In this document: one piece after another, positions 1-10,035 of the stretch
Position numbering within the stretch: the first letter of the stretch is position 1
How the letters are laid out: every line of letters begins with the position of its first letter
Assembly (NCBI RefSeq): GCF_034039665.1
Contig: NZ_CP120131.1
Location: 1,412,446 to 1,476,445, forward strand
From: Mammaliicoccus sp. Dog046
Lineage (GTDB): Bacteria > Bacillota > Bacilli > Staphylococcales > Staphylococcaceae
Direction of reading: 5' to 3'
Length of the DNA stretch: 64,000 bases
Program-made: the position numbers and the translations under genes
Notes under the pieces: model-generated
Databases searched by the model: none
What the model saw: the letters and a program-made list of their open reading frames with translations, nothing else
Told to the model about the DNA's origin: nothing

Positions 1-11
1 ATTATCAAAAT

Positions 12-18
12 CCCTCTC
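12..18 (-). promoter_or_regulatory. Ribosome binding site of the gene after femA (probably femB)
   Basis: The minus strand reads GAGAGGG about a dozen bases before the window edge and just after the femA stop. In staphylococci femB follows femA directly. I infer that this is the femB ribosome binding site and that its start codon lies outside the window. Confidence 0.5.
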
Positions 19-32
19 TTACAGAAAATCAT

Positions 33-1286
33 TTATTTTTTTAATACTTTTTTTAAAGTTGAATAAGCTTTATATGCGGGTTTATTAATTGGTGTAACGA
101 AATCCCCAATATATTCATACACATCAGCGTTATATCCTTTTTTAAACTTAATGACACCAACATCAGGTGCATCTTCTGAGAAATCTCCACTGATTCCGTA
201 GAAATTATAACGTTTAATATTATTGTCCATAGCGTATTTAATCATTTCCCATTGAATTGCATAACTTCCAGCAAAATGACGATATTCATTTGATGATCCG
301 CCTGCATAATACACTACTTCAAATTGATTAATAATAAAGAATCCTGCTGCTATTGGTAACGTATCGCCATGTTCTTGACGTAATTGTTTCGCTTCTTCTA
401 ATTTCGTTTCATTAGCTTCCCTTTGTTGCTTTAAGTTATCGATTTTGTTAACAGTTTTTTTATTGTCTGGTTTTTTCTCTAACTCTTTTTCAGCTTTAAC
501 AATATCTTTATTGTATTGCTCATGCTCTTTTTCAAGTTGAGGAATGTACGTTTCGAAATCAATATATGCTAATGGTATTTTTACGTTTTCGAAATACTTT
601 AAGCGATTATAGTAAAAATCGTCTCCACGATCATCGAAATCTTTCTTCTCAGTTGTATCACCCATAAACTGTCTGAATATCGGCATTTCATCTTTAGATA
701 AGAAACGGACTTTTACACCATTTTTTTGAACTTTTTTAGTATTTCTTTTTCTTAAACTGTCCATGTTTTTGATAAGTGTTTGTTCATTCATACCATCTAA
801 TTCAAGTACGGAATGCCATCTTATTTGATGAATTGGATGGAACCCAGTCGTAAATCCTTGATGTTTATACCCTAATGACTCAAATTGTTCGATTAAACCG
901 TCCCGATTAAATGATTTTGTGATATTACCGTCATGGTCTCTCATTTGATAAGGTAAGTATGGATCAATTCTAAGGAATAATCCGTTGTAACTTTTTAAGT
1001 ACTTTACAATTTCTTTAAAGAAAAAGTCTACAAGCTCTTTGTTATCATAATCCATTACCGGACCACGATTTGAGTAGAAGTAATTAAATTTTTTCATTAC
1101 AGGCACACTTGTTAATAAACAAGCAGCAAGAATTTCTTCATTTTCATCTTTAACACCAACTAAATGCGTTGATGTACCTTCTGATACTTTTAATTCATAA
1201 TTCCCTACCGCCTGCGTAAAATGTGCATAAGGCATCTTATTAGTAAACGTTTCAAATTCACCAGTAGTTAAATTTGTAAATTTCAT
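33..1286 (-). CDS. femA: FemA, peptidoglycan pentaglycine bridge glycyltransferase
   Basis: This 417-residue protein belongs to the FemABX family of tRNA-dependent peptidyltransferases. FemA adds glycines 2 and 3 to the pentaglycine interpeptide bridge on lipid II at the inner face of the membrane. The N-terminus (MKFTNLT, then an SNRGPV segment) and the LRKRNTKK-NGVKVRFLS segment match staphylococcal FemA as I know it. A lysine/glutamate-rich stretch at about residues 245-310 is the helical-arm coiled coil between the two GNAT-like lobes. Length is normal for the family. The start has GGGAG upstream, and a -10-like TATAAT lies at 1328-1333. It is a separate unit downstream of the trp operon, and a femB-like ribosome site follows it. 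Confidence 0.96.
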   Translation of the reverse strand: MKFTNLTTGEFETFTNKMPYAHFTQAVGNYELKVSEGTSTHLVGVKDENEEILAACLLTSVPVMKKFNYFYSNRGPVMDYDNKELVDFFFKEIVKYLKSYNGLFLRIDPYLPYQMRDHDGNITKSFNRDGLIEQFESLGYKHQGFTTGFHPIHQIRWHSVLELDGMNEQTLIKNMDSLRKRNTKKVQKNGVKVRFLSKDEMPIFRQFMGDTTEKKDFDDRGDDFYYNRLKYFENVKIPLAYIDFETYIPQLEKEHEQYNKDIVKAEKELEKKPDNKKTVNKIDNLKQQREANETKLEEAKQLRQEHGDTLPIAAGFFIINQFEVVYYAGGSSNEYRHFAGSYAIQWEMIKYAMDNNIKRYNFYGISGDFSEDAPDVGVIKFKKGYNADVYEYIGDFVTPINKPAYKAYSTLKKVLKK

Positions 1287-1390
1287 TTATATAATACTCC
1301 CAATCTTAATATTATGTATTTTGTTCAATTATACAATATTTTATCTCTATTCTAAAACAATACTCATTACTATACCATTATTTCACATAG

Positions 1391-1418
1391 AAAAAACCTA
1401 CCATTTGGTAGGTTTTTT
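1391..1418 (-). terminator. Terminator of the DJ-1-like gene
   Basis: A perfect inverted repeat, AAAAAACCTACC/GGTAGGTTTTTT with a 4-base loop, sits just after the stop of the DJ-1/PfpI-like gene and before the femA promoter. The run of T on the minus strand makes it a rho-independent terminator. It could also work in the other direction. Confidence 0.85.
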
Positions 1419-1430
1419 AATATTATTGCG

Positions 1431-2090
1431 TTATTTTATAATATTTACAAATTTTTCAGCAACTTCTTGACTTGAATTTGGGTTTTGTCCAGTAACGAAT
1501 TTGCCATCTATAACTGTATGAGATTCAAAATCTGTACCTTGAACAAATCTAGCACCTTGTTTTTCAAGTTGAGATTGAAGTAAGAAAGGTACATCATTTT
1601 CAAGTTGCATTGCTTTTTCTTCACTATCTGTAAATGCAGTTAATTTAACATCATTGACTAAGTAGCTACCATCAGGCAACTTTGCACCTACAAACGCACT
1701 TGGCCCGTGGCATACTGCGCCGATAACTTTGTCATTATTTTTATAATATGCAAGCATATTTTCTAAATCACTATTATTTGGGAAGTCAAATACTGTACCA
1801 TGTCCACCTGGCAAGAATATGCCATCATATTGTTCAAATACAATATCACTAATATTGTGTGTATGCTGCATTTTCTCTAATACATCATGGTATTCTTTAG
1901 CTTCATCATTTTGAGTGGAATTTGGATCTATAGGGACACTGCCACCTTTAACGGAAGCAATATCAACTTCTAAACCTGCCTTGATAAATATTTTATATGG
2001 GATTGCTGCTTCTTCAAGCCATAGTCCAGTTGGTTTGCCATCTTTGAATTGCGATTCATTAGTAACTACGATTAGAACTTTTTTGCTCAT
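1431..2090 (-). CDS. DJ-1/PfpI family protein (Hsp31-like, class I glutamine amidotransferase fold)
   Basis: The product is 219 residues when started at the ATG at 2090, which has AAAGGAGTG upstream. A longer frame would start on a GTG inside that ribosome site. The nucleophile elbow AVCHGP puts the reactive cysteine at Cys127. Glutamates 26/27 and the LPGGHG loop (93-98) are the usual partners. Relatives include Hsp31-type glyoxalases, deglycases and chaperones that protect against reactive carbonyls; which activity applies here cannot be read from the sequence. It lies 81 bp after trpA with a possible TATAAT (2122-2127) in the gap and its own terminator, so it is probably separate from the trp operon. 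Confidence 0.85.
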   Translation of the reverse strand: MSKKVLIVVTNESQFKDGKPTGLWLEEAAIPYKIFIKAGLEVDIASVKGGSVPIDPNSTQNDEAKEYHDVLEKMQHTHNISDIVFEQYDGIFLPGGHGTVFDFPNNSDLENMLAYYKNNDKVIGAVCHGPSAFVGAKLPDGSYLVNDVKLTAFTDSEEKAMQLENDVPFLLQSQLEKQGARFVQGTDFESHTVIDGKFVTGQNPNSSQEVAEKFVNIIK

Positions 2091-2171
2091 TAGAAACACT
2101 CCTTTATCATTTGTAGTGTCGATTATACATGATGTTTTATATAAATTCTTCTAAGAAGCTTTTTTGTTCAT

Positions 2172-2903
2172 TTAATCGTTATCTAATGCGGTTCTGATAG
2201 AATTTAAATATCCGATTGTTTTATCAATCGAGTCAAATTCTAACCTTTGAACAATCTCACTTCCAATAACTATTCCATCACTGAAACTTTTAATTTCTTT
2301 CGCATGTTCAACTGTTTTGATTCCGAATCCACATACGACTGGCACATTGGCATGTGTCTTAATAAATTCCATTCGATCTTTTAATCCTTCATGGAATCCT
2401 CTTCCGTCACCAGTTGTAGCATTCATCGTCACAGTATATATGAAACCTTCAGCATTTTCGGCAATTTTCTTTATTCTTTTATCACTTGATGTCATTGCGA
2501 TTAATGAAATTAATTTGACCTGAGTGTTTTTCAGTTTTTCTTTAAAACGTTCACCTAATTCAAATGGTAAATCAGGAATAATTAATCCATATACATTTGC
2601 TTCTGAAATTCTTTCAATAAATGCATCAACGCCATATGAATCGATCAAATTATAATATGTCATTAATAAATAAGGTGTTTGGATATCATTTTTATTTTCA
2701 ATCAATTGATCAATAATTTTGTTAACATTCATACCTTGTTTAATTGCTTGTTGTCCAGCACGCATAATTGTCGGTCCATCTGCAACTGGATCTGAAAACG
2801 GTAAACCAATTTCTATAAAATCTGCGCCATTTTCATCCATTAATTTTAAAGATTTAATAAAATTTTCGTTCCCCATAATATATGGTATGAATAGTTTACT
2901 CAT
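2172..2903 (-). CDS. trpA: Tryptophan synthase alpha subunit
   Basis: TrpA cleaves indole-3-glycerol phosphate to indole and glyceraldehyde 3-phosphate and channels indole to TrpB. The frame runs from the ATG at 2903, which has GAAGGTGAG upstream; a GTG three codons earlier lies inside that site. The catalytic pair is visible as Glu31 (EIGLPFSDP) and Asp42 (ADGP). The glycine-rich phosphate loop is represented by CGFGI and IVIGSEIV. It overlaps trpB by 8 bp, implying translational coupling, and is the last gene of the trpEGDCFBA operon. Confidence 0.97.
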   Translation of the reverse strand: MSKLFIPYIMGNENFIKSLKLMDENGADFIEIGLPFSDPVADGPTIMRAGQQAIKQGMNVNKIIDQLIENKNDIQTPYLLMTYYNLIDSYGVDAFIERISEANVYGLIIPDLPFELGERFKEKLKNTQVKLISLIAMTSSDKRIKKIAENAEGFIYTVTMNATTGDGRGFHEGLKDRMEFIKTHANVPVVCGFGIKTVEHAKEIKSFSDGIVIGSEIVQRLEFDSIDKTIGYLNSIRTALDND

Positions 2904-4125
2904 GTTGCTCACCTTCTTTACTCTGCATATAATTTCTTATAGATTCCATATCTTTATCACCTCTACCAGAAACAGTGACAACGAGTATTTCTTCTTTACT
3001 CATAGTTGGTGCTAACTTTTCTACATAACTTAAAGCATGCGCACTCTCAATTGCTGGAATAATACCTTCCAGTTGCGTGAATTTGATAAGTGCATCCATA
3101 GCTTCTGTATCACTTGCATTCGGATAATTCACACGACCAATTTCATTATAATAACTATGTTCTGGTCCCACACCTGGATAATCAAGTCCAGCTGATATAG
3201 AATGTGCAAGTTCAATTTGACCGTTGTCATCTTGTATTAAATACATTCTAGAGCCATGTAATACACCTGGTTTACCTTTATGAATAGCCAATGCATGTTT
3301 AGTTGTATCTACTCCTTTACCTGCTGCCTCAACACCATATAATTTAACAGATGTATCTTTTATAAATGGATAAAATGTACCGATAGCATTTGAACCTCCA
3401 CCAATACATGCAACAATAGCATCAGGTAAGCGTGATTCTTTTTCTAAAATTTGTGTTTTAATTTCTTTACCAATTACACTTTGTAAATCTCTAACGATTG
3501 TTGGGAAAGGATGTGGTCCTAATGCAGAACCTAACAAGTAATGTGTGTCTTCAACATGTGATACCCAGTATTGTAAAGCTTTATTAACCGCATCTGATAA
3601 TGTCCCTTGACCATCTGTTACTGGTACAACTTTAGCACCCAGCAATTCCATTCTAAATACATTTAATGCTTGTCTTTCTATATCTTCTTCTCCCATAAAT
3701 ACGATGAGTTCCATATCAAATAAAGCAGCAATTGTTGCACTCGCTACACCATGTTGACCTGCGCCTGTTTCAGCAACTAATTTCTTTTTGCCCATTTTTT
3801 TAGCAATCAACGCTTGTCCAAGCGCATTATTAATTTTATGCGCACCTGTATGATTGAGGTCTTCACGTTTTAAATATATTTTAGCGCCACCCAATTCCTC
3901 TGTATAACGTTCCGCAAAAGTTAATGGTGTTTCTCTTCCAACATAATCTTTTAAATACGCATTTAAAGTTTGATGGAATTCAGGATCATTTTTCAATTGG
4001 TTATACGTTTCATTAAGTTCTTCTATTGCTGGCATCAATGTCTCTGGTACATATTGTCCACCAAATTCACCAAAGAAACCTAAGTCATCTGCTTCTAGCT
4101 GAATATCTTTGTTCACAGTAATCAT
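2896..4125 (-). CDS. trpB: Tryptophan synthase beta subunit
   Basis: TrpB is the PLP enzyme that condenses indole with serine to give tryptophan, acting in an alpha2-beta2 complex with TrpA. At 409 residues it is of normal length. The PLP-binding lysine is Lys97 in [13 protein letters not shown], and the phosphate-binding loop reads GGGSNAIG. It overlaps trpF upstream by 4 bp and trpA downstream by 8 bp, as expected for tightly coupled subunits of a channelling enzyme. Confidence 0.98.
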   Translation of the reverse strand: MITVNKDIQLEADDLGFFGEFGGQYVPETLMPAIEELNETYNQLKNDPEFHQTLNAYLKDYVGRETPLTFAERYTEELGGAKIYLKREDLNHTGAHKINNALGQALIAKKMGKKKLVAETGAGQHGVASATIAALFDMELIVFMGEEDIERQALNVFRMELLGAKVVPVTDGQGTLSDAVNKALQYWVSHVEDTHYLLGSALGPHPFPTIVRDLQSVIGKEIKTQILEKESRLPDAIVACIGGGSNAIGTFYPFIKDTSVKLYGVEAAGKGVDTTKHALAIHKGKPGVLHGSRMYLIQDDNGQIELAHSISAGLDYPGVGPEHSYYNEIGRVNYPNASDTEAMDALIKFTQLEGIIPAIESAHALSYVEKLAPTMSKEEILVVTVSGRGDKDMESIRNYMQSKEGEQHE

Positions 4126-4739
4126 CCCTTTACATTTTTTAATAGTGATTTAATTTTTTCGTGATTTTTTTTACCATTTGTTTCAATACCACTGGATATG
4201 TCGAAACCAGATTGATTTAAATGAAGTGTTTCAATGTATTTTATTTTCTCTTCGTTTAATCCTCCAGCAATTAAATATTGAACATCATGAATATCATTGA
4301 GTATTTGCCAATCAAATGATCGACCAGTTCCACCATAATCCTTTGAAGGTGTATCAATTAAGAACATATCAACGACATCTTTATAAATGCTTATATTCGA
4401 TATTAATGATGCGTTTGCTGGCAATGCCTTGAAAATTTTAATCTTCGGATACTTTTCTTTTACTTGTTTGATAAAATCGTAAGTTTCATCTCCGTGAAAT
4501 TGAATCGTATTTATATTTGTATGTTCAATTAATCGCTCAATTTCCTCTATAGTTACATTTACAACGACAGCTACTCGATCTATATTACTCGGTATTTGCA
4601 CTGTTAGTATTGCTATTTCATTTATGGATACATATCGCTTACTTTTTGGATATGTAATAAATCCAATTGCATCTACGTGATGTTGAATTGCTGTTGTTAT
4701 TGTTTCTGAATCTTGGAATCCACAACATTTAATGTACAT
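4122..4739 (-). CDS. trpF: Phosphoribosylanthranilate isomerase
   Basis: TrpF converts N-(5-phosphoribosyl)anthranilate to the carboxyphenylamino-deoxyribulose phosphate used by TrpC. The start at 4739 follows AAGGTGAA; the GTG three codons upstream is part of that site. The N-terminal KCCGF element carries the catalytic cysteine (Cys6). The aspartate of [13 protein letters not shown] supplies the acid, and AGGLN plus SSGIE form the phosphate sites of the TIM barrel. It overlaps trpC by 11 bp and trpB by 4 bp. Confidence 0.95.
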   Translation of the reverse strand: MYIKCCGFQDSETITTAIQHHVDAIGFITYPKSKRYVSINEIAILTVQIPSNIDRVAVVVNVTIEEIERLIEHTNINTIQFHGDETYDFIKQVKEKYPKIKIFKALPANASLISNISIYKDVVDMFLIDTPSKDYGGTGRSFDWQILNDIHDVQYLIAGGLNEEKIKYIETLHLNQSGFDISSGIETNGKKNHEKIKSLLKNVKG

Positions 4740-5523
4740 GATGTTCACCTTGTTTATTTAATCTTAAACTTGGAAGAAATCCATCTAATTGTGGATGTTT
4801 CATCAATGATTCACCTATTAATGCTCCATCTATACCACTGGCAATAATACTTTCAACATCTTCTAATGTTCTAATGCCACTTTCAGAAATGTACGTGACA
4901 TTTGGTTTAATTGTTTTCAATATTTCATTTGTATGTTTAACATCCGTTACAAATCGTTTTAAATCTCTATTATTTACACCTATTAATGCTGCATCAATTG
5001 CATGGGCGATTTCTAACTCTTCTTGATCATGTACTTCAACGAGTACTTCTAATCCTTTACTGACCGCATAGTCATATAATTCTGATAATTTTTCTTTTGA
5101 TAATATATTAACGATTAGCAATACGATAGAGGCACCTGTATGATACGCTAAATCAATTTGTATCTTATCAATAATGAAATCTTTACATAACACTGGCAAT
5201 GTTGTTTTAGTTGTTAAACGTTGTAGGCGTTCATAACTACCATCAAAATATTGCTCATCCGTTAATATTGAAATAGCAGAAGCACCATGTTGTTCATACA
5301 ATTTAATTTGTGTTTCCATATCTCTCTTAGGGATATCAGATACCGTAGGACTTTTCGCTTTTAATTCAGCAATAATATTTAGTTGTTGATCATTTTTTAC
5401 TCTATCTAGAAAAGTCGTTTTATGTTGAATATTGACTGGTGTTAATGTTTTTAATTTTTGTTCATAATAACCTTCTTCAAGTAATGTTTTTTTATATTCA
5501 ACTATTTCATCTAATATTGTCAT
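4729..5523 (-). CDS. trpC: Indole-3-glycerol phosphate synthase
   Basis: TrpC closes the indole ring by decarboxylation and dehydration of the TrpF product. The 264-residue TIM-barrel chain shows the substrate-binding motif [11 protein letters not shown] with the catalytic lysine, then [30 protein letters not shown] and ALIGESLM in family order. It is a stand-alone enzyme here, not fused to TrpF as in enterics. It overlaps both trpD and trpF by short stretches. Confidence 0.97.
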   Translation of the reverse strand: MTILDEIVEYKKTLLEEGYYEQKLKTLTPVNIQHKTTFLDRVKNDQQLNIIAELKAKSPTVSDIPKRDMETQIKLYEQHGASAISILTDEQYFDGSYERLQRLTTKTTLPVLCKDFIIDKIQIDLAYHTGASIVLLIVNILSKEKLSELYDYAVSKGLEVLVEVHDQEELEIAHAIDAALIGVNNRDLKRFVTDVKHTNEILKTIKPNVTYISESGIRTLEDVESIIASGIDGALIGESLMKHPQLDGFLPSLRLNKQGEHHVH

Positions 5524-6523
5524 AAACTGTTCCTCCTACTAATTCTAATATTTTTAATGCTTCTTTTTGATTTATTATTTCTTTAGCTAATGTTACACCA
5601 TCTTGAATGCTATCTACCTTTTCACCAACATATAATGCTAGTGCTGCATTTAATACAACAACATCTCTTTTAGGTCCTTGATCATTACCTACTAATATAT
5701 CTAATGTGATTTTTTTATTTTCTTCAGGTGTTCCACCTTTTAATTCATCATTACTTGCCGTTTGAAGTCCGTAATCTTTAGCATGAACAGTATAATGCTC
5801 AATACCTTTATTTTGCGTAATTTCAAAGATTTGATTATTCCCTGATAAAGTTGCTTCATCCATACCGCCAGCACCATGAACGACAATGGCACGTTTACGG
5901 CCTAACTTATACAATGCCTCCGCAATGGTATCTAGTTTTGATTCATCATAAACCCCCATAACTTGATAATCCAAACGATAAGGATGAATCATCGGTCCTA
6001 ACAAATTAAAAGTTGTCGGCGTAGGAATCGATTTTCTAACAGGTTGCAGCATTTTCATTATTGGATAAGTTTCTGTAGCACTTAAAAATGCTAAATGTGT
6101 TTTATTTACTCGATCAGTTGCTTCTTCAATTGGTGTTGTATGAATATTTAAAGCGGATAATATATCAATACTTCCAGTTTTAGATGTAATGCTTTTATTA
6201 CCATGCTTCAATACTTTCAATCCAGCTGCTGCAACTATAAATGAAGCGGTAGTAGAGATATTAAAACTACCTGAATGATCGCCTCCAGTTCCACAAACAC
6301 AAATACTATCTTCTATATATGGTCTATCTTTATATGTTGTTTCTATTAAACTTTGCGTTAAATGAGATAACTCATCAGATGTTTCACCTTTCATGCTTAA
6401 TGCAACTAAATGTGCCACTTTCAATGAAACATCGACTTGATCGTTCATCATCATTTCTACAAAAGTCTTCATTTCTTCTTGTGATAAATTACGATATTGA
6501 ATGAGTTGTTTTAATGTGTCCAT
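5507..6523 (-). CDS. trpD: Anthranilate phosphoribosyltransferase
   Basis: TrpD transfers the phosphoribosyl group of PRPP to anthranilate. The glycine-rich PRPP site [15 protein letters not shown], the [13 protein letters not shown] segment and the [16 protein letters not shown] anthranilate-site segment are all present. The ATG at 6523 is chosen because AAGGAAGGTG lies just upstream; the in-frame GTG three codons earlier is part of that site. The trpG frame continues 35 bp into trpD, longer than the other overlaps in the operon, so TrpD translation is probably coupled to TrpG. Confidence 0.96.
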   Translation of the reverse strand: MDTLKQLIQYRNLSQEEMKTFVEMMMNDQVDVSLKVAHLVALSMKGETSDELSHLTQSLIETTYKDRPYIEDSICVCGTGGDHSGSFNISTTASFIVAAAGLKVLKHGNKSITSKTGSIDILSALNIHTTPIEEATDRVNKTHLAFLSATETYPIMKMLQPVRKSIPTPTTFNLLGPMIHPYRLDYQVMGVYDESKLDTIAEALYKLGRKRAIVVHGAGGMDEATLSGNNQIFEITQNKGIEHYTVHAKDYGLQTASNDELKGGTPEENKKITLDILVGNDQGPKRDVVVLNAALALYVGEKVDSIQDGVTLAKEIINQKEALKILELVGGTVYDNIR

Positions 6524-7085
6524 TGTTTGCACCTTCCTTTGTCGTATTTATAAACGCATGAATAATTTCATTTCCATAATCAGAAGCAAAAGATTCAGGA
6601 TGATATTGAATACCAAAATGTGGTTTGTTGCGATGTTCAAATGACTGTATCGCATCTTTTGTTCTACCTGTTACAACTAGTTCTTCTGGAAAACTTACTT
6701 CTTCACTAATTAACGAATGATATCTCATGATATTGAAATGTTGCTTACACGCTTTATATAAAACAGATGGTTCAATCAAATTGATTTGATCTACTTTTCC
6801 GTGTTTCACTTCTTGTCCTACGATAACTTTTCCGCCATAATATGTTGTTAAAGCTTGGGCACCTAAACATATGCCTAAAATAGGTTTATCATGGTAAGCA
6901 TTAATGATTTTCTTTAAATCATCAGTATCTTCTGGGTGACCTGGTCCTGGTGATATGACAAGTCCATCAATTTTTAAATTTAATGGTGCTTCATCTGGAT
7001 GGTAAATGACAACTTCATCAAATTGTTTAATTAAATCAACTAAGTTATACGTAAATGAATCATAATTATCTATAACTAATATCAT
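6489..7085 (-). CDS. trpG: Anthranilate synthase glutamine amidotransferase component
   Basis: This class I glutamine amidotransferase supplies ammonia to TrpE. The catalytic triad is visible as Cys73 (GICLGAQ) with His162 and Glu164 (YHPES), and the oxyanion loop reads SPGPGHP. The 198-residue length is typical of a stand-alone TrpG. In Bacillus subtilis the equivalent subunit (PabA) is shared with folate synthesis. Here the gene is inside the trp operon, so dedication to tryptophan is likely, although sharing cannot be excluded. Confidence 0.95.
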   Translation of the reverse strand: MILVIDNYDSFTYNLVDLIKQFDEVVIYHPDEAPLNLKIDGLVISPGPGHPEDTDDLKKIINAYHDKPILGICLGAQALTTYYGGKVIVGQEVKHGKVDQINLIEPSVLYKACKQHFNIMRYHSLISEEVSFPEELVVTGRTKDAIQSFEHRNKPHFGIQYHPESFASDYGNEIIHAFINTTKEGANNGHIKTTHSIS

Positions 7086-8488
7086 GGCGATACCTCCAAT
7101 AAACTTTTAGCTTTTATCATTGTTTCTTTTAATTCTTTTTCTGGATTTGAATCATAAACGACACCACATCCAGCTTCTACGTTGACATATTCTTTATCGA
7201 CAACCATTGTTCGAATCGTTAATGCAAAGTCTAAATCATGATTGCAATTAATGTAACCGACGCCACCTGCATAGATACCTCTTTTTTGTTTTCTACTTTC
7301 ATAAATTCTTGAAATTGCTCTAGTTTTAGGTGCGCCAGACACTGTTCCGGCTGGTAGTAGTGCGGTAATCATTTGAAGCGGTGTGACTTCAGGTCTGATT
7401 TTACCTTCAACGATAGTTACGATATGCATAACATGTTCAAATCTTTCAATTGTCATCAATTTAGGCATATACACCGTTCCAGTTTGAGCAATCATATTTA
7501 AATCGTTTCTTCCTAAGTCAACAAGCATGCGATGTTCTGCTAATTCTTTTTCATCTGTTAACAGTGCGATTTCATTTTGTTTATCTTCTTCTTCCGATTG
7601 ACCACGCTTATTCGTCCCTGCGATTGGATTCGTTGTAATAACATCACCTTGTTTTTTTATAAAGCTTTCTGGTGAAGATCCAATGATTGTTCTTTCTTCA
7701 TCGTCAACATAATACATATATGGACTTGGATTTTGTCTTTTTAAATTTTTATAAATTTGAAGTTTTAAATTTTCATGATTTTCTTCATCGAAAAAGTGCT
7801 TGTATTTATATATTCTTGAAGGGACAACTTGGAACATATCTCCCTTTCCAATTAATGATTTGTAATGCTCAACTTCTTTCATGAAATCATCTTCAGTAAT
7901 ATTTGTTTCTAGTTCGCCTCTTTGTTGATGTTCAATTTTATTTTGGAATAAAGGTACATTTTTCAAGGCGTTAACCATTTGATCTACTTCGTTGTTTAAT
8001 TGATTTTCATTTTTATCACTAAATAAATTTGTAGCAATAACAAATAATTCTTCTTTAAAATGATCAAAAATATAAGCTGATTCTACTAAGTTAAATGAAG
8101 CATCCGGTATTTCTGATTTCACTGCAATTTGTTGTAAGATTTTATTTTGGTATCTAATTAAGTCAAAGCTGCAATAACCAATCATTCCTGAAATGAAAGG
8201 CAAATGACTTAAAGATTCTGGTATTTCTTCAACTTTCATATTATTAATAAATTTCTCTAATGATTCATACGGTGCTTCGTATTGTATATGTTCTTCATTG
8301 TTGAGTAAGATTTTAAAGTATTCATCAAATAATTGAACCTTGCCTATCGCATCAAAAGCGACAATTGAAAATCTTCCTTTCATTTGATCTGTACTTGCAC
8401 TTTCAAGTATCATTTTTTGATTTTTAATTTGCCCCAATGCTTCGGGCGTTATATCTGCATTTAATTTTTTATATTTAATATCCATCAT
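7082..8488 (-). CDS. trpE: Anthranilate synthase component I
   Basis: TrpE makes anthranilate from chorismate, using ammonia from TrpG. The 468-residue chain has the N-terminal ILESAS element (residues 27-32) that corresponds to the tryptophan feedback site of the family. The C-terminal chorismate-binding core follows (GSSPESF, PIAGTNKRG, DLGRNDL, GTVSGAPK, YAGGVGY). It starts with two consecutive ATG codons after GGAGGAA, and I use the first. It is the first gene of the operon. A T-box terminator ends about 15 bases before its ribosome site, so its expression should respond to uncharged tRNA-Trp, with feedback inhibition as a second layer. Confidence 0.97.
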   Translation of the reverse strand: MMDIKYKKLNADITPEALGQIKNQKMILESASTDQMKGRFSIVAFDAIGKVQLFDEYFKILLNNEEHIQYEAPYESLEKFINNMKVEEIPESLSHLPFISGMIGYCSFDLIRYQNKILQQIAVKSEIPDASFNLVESAYIFDHFKEELFVIATNLFSDKNENQLNNEVDQMVNALKNVPLFQNKIEHQQRGELETNITEDDFMKEVEHYKSLIGKGDMFQVVPSRIYKYKHFFDEENHENLKLQIYKNLKRQNPSPYMYYVDDEERTIIGSSPESFIKKQGDVITTNPIAGTNKRGQSEEEDKQNEIALLTDEKELAEHRMLVDLGRNDLNMIAQTGTVYMPKLMTIERFEHVMHIVTIVEGKIRPEVTPLQMITALLPAGTVSGAPKTRAISRIYESRKQKRGIYAGGVGYINCNHDLDFALTIRTMVVDKEYVNVEAGCGVVYDSNPEKELKETMIKAKSLLEVSP

Positions 8489-8502
8489 TATTCCTCCTTA
8501 AT

Positions 8503-8700
8503 AAAAAAACCGCGCATAAACATCCATAAATAACAGGACGCTTATGCGCGGTACCACCTTGATTAATAAGTCTAAACTTATTCACTCATTTAATATTTTA
8601 TTTTCTTACGATACAGTCCCCAATTCTGAACGAATGTGTGTTAGTTTTCATCAGACACTAACTTTCTATTTGCTACACCTATCATTCATACTCCGACTAT
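8503..8700 (-). promoter_or_regulatory. Second (trpE-proximal) T-box riboswitch, Trp-specific
   Basis: The minus strand holds the T-box motif AAGGTGGTACCGCG (8547-8560). This overlaps the 5' arm of a terminator hairpin, ACCGCGCATAA/TTATGCGCGGT (8509-8552), followed by seven T. Upstream, in the position expected for the specifier loop, GAATTGGGG contains a UGG tryptophan codon (8620-8622). A 15-base block shared with the first T-box (rc 8662-8676) marks the upper part of stem I. Uncharged tRNA-Trp should stabilise the antiterminator. The outer limits of stem I are estimated. Confidence 0.9.
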
Positions 8701-8713
8701 ATTTTTTTATACA

Positions 8714-8935
8714 AAAAGACACCACAATTACGCAATCTGTAAGGACGCGTTACCGTGGTGCCACCTTAGTTAACATTTAATCTTATGTTCACTTTAAAAA
8801 CTATATAATTGTTATTTTGAAAGCCCAATTCTCTCATTGTACGCTGTGCTAATTTTCATCAACCATTAGCTTTCTATTTGCTACAAACGATACGAGATAC
8901 TTATCTTTCAAATTCCGAATAATTGTTTCGGATGA
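8714..8935 (-). promoter_or_regulatory. First (promoter-proximal) T-box riboswitch, Trp-specific
   Basis: A second complete copy lies upstream of the first-described one. It has the T-box motif AAGGTGGCACCACGG (8753-8767), a terminator hairpin CACCACGGTAACGC/GCGTAATTGTGGTG (8720-8760) followed by TCTTTTT, and a specifier-like GAATTGGGC with UGG at 8825-8827. The stem I block at 8870-8884 repeats that of the proximal T-box. Two terminators in series must both be read through for trpE expression, which should sharpen the response to tRNA charging. Stem I limits are approximate. Confidence 0.88.
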
Positions 8936-8945
8936 ATTAAATAAC

Positions 8946-8974
8946 ACTATACGAGAAATATTTCTGTATGTCAA
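8946..8974 (-). promoter_or_regulatory. Promoter of the trp operon
   Basis: The minus strand reads TTGACA (8969-8974), a 17-base spacer, then TATAGT (8946-8951). This is a near-consensus housekeeping promoter placed just before the first T-box stem I. The strength of the promoter fits control by attenuation rather than by a repressor. Confidence 0.85.
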
Positions 8975-8988
8975 CCCATCAATTTCAT

Positions 8989-10035
8989 TTAAAGTTTTAT
9001 TGGTGATAAACAATATGCAGTTAATAACTTTCCACTTTCGTTAATAGAATCCTCATGCGTACGTTCTAAAGCATGTGATGATTCTATGCCGGGACCAAAC
9101 AATCCATGCCTAATATCTGCACCAGCGGTTAATGCTGCAGAGGCATCCGAAGCATAATATGGATAAATATCCACTTTAAATTTAATATCATTTTCTTTAC
9201 ATAAATTGACGAGATGGTTTCTTAATCCAACATGATATGGACCAGATGCATCTTTCGCACAAATAGAAACAGTATATTCATCAGATGATTGTCCGTCGCC
9301 TAAAGCACCCATATCAAAAGCGATTAATTCAACAATATTTTCAGAAATACTAGAATTTGCGCCATATCCAATTTCTTCGTTATTTGAAATATAAAATTGC
9401 GTCGTATGTGGCAATTCAATATTGTTCTCTTTTACATATTTTAAAAATTGTAATATGATCGCTACACTCGCTTTATCATCTAAATGACGTGACTTAACAA
9501 ATCCACTATCCGTATGATCAAAACGTGGATAAAAACTCACAGCATCTCCTATTTCAATACCTAAATTTCTTGTATCATCAACATTAAATGTCTTTTCATC
9601 AATCCGTACTTCCATATGTTCAGCATCTCTAGGAATTTTAGTATTGTTTCTATATACATGCACACTTGTTTCGTGCAAACAAATCGTCCCCGAAATTTCT
9701 TTTCCAGTTTGTGTTGTAATAGTGCAATACTCACCTTCTATTGCATTCCAACTAAAGCCACCAATTAAATCTAACTTCAATCGGCCATCTTCATTGATAT
9801 CTTTTACAATCGCACCTAATGTATCAACATGAGCTGTAATCAAACGTTGTGATGTATCATTTTTCCCAGGAACATTGATAAATAATCCACCTTTATTTGT
9901 TACACTTGTTTCATAGTTTAAATCTTCAGCAAATTGCTTACAGTATGTTATTGCTGGATCTGCAAAACCTGATGGACTATTAATATGTACTAGTTCTTCA
10001 ATCATTTTAATTGTTTCTTGTATATTAATTGTCAT
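8989..10035 (-). CDS. M42-family zinc aminopeptidase (glutamyl aminopeptidase/cellulase-M type)
   Basis: The product is 348 residues from the ATG at 10035, which has AGAGGAG upstream. A GTG three codons earlier abuts that site. Metal-binding and catalytic elements of the M42 co-catalytic zinc peptidases appear in order: TAHVDTLG, HLDDKAS, the SNNEEIGYG glutamate pair, AFDMGALGDG and the late SSHALERTH histidine. Family members trim short peptides in the cytoplasm, often as large tetrahedral particles. It lies upstream of the trp promoter on the same strand but separate from the operon. I recall the same neighbour next to trpE in S. aureus. Confidence 0.88.
   Translation of the reverse strand: MTINIQETIKMIEELVHINSPSGFADPAITYCKQFAEDLNYETSVTNKGGLFINVPGKNDTSQRLITAHVDTLGAIVKDINEDGRLKLDLIGGFSWNAIEGEYCTITTQTGKEISGTICLHETSVHVYRNNTKIPRDAEHMEVRIDEKTFNVDDTRNLGIEIGDAVSFYPRFDHTDSGFVKSRHLDDKASVAIILQFLKYVKENNIELPHTTQFYISNNEEIGYGANSSISENIVELIAFDMGALGDGQSSDEYTVSICAKDASGPYHVGLRNHLVNLCKENDIKFKVDIYPYYASDASAALTAGADIRHGLFGPGIESSHALERTHEDSINESGKLLTAYCLSPIKL

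Noticed and set aside
1915-2154. Plus-strand frame of 79 codons opposite the DJ-1-like gene
   Set aside because: Shadow of the real minus-strand gene; no ribosome site.
8544-8780. Plus-strand open frame of 78 codons in the trp leader
   Set aside because: It runs antisense through both T-box terminators, has no ribosome site and its composition is explained by the RNA structures.
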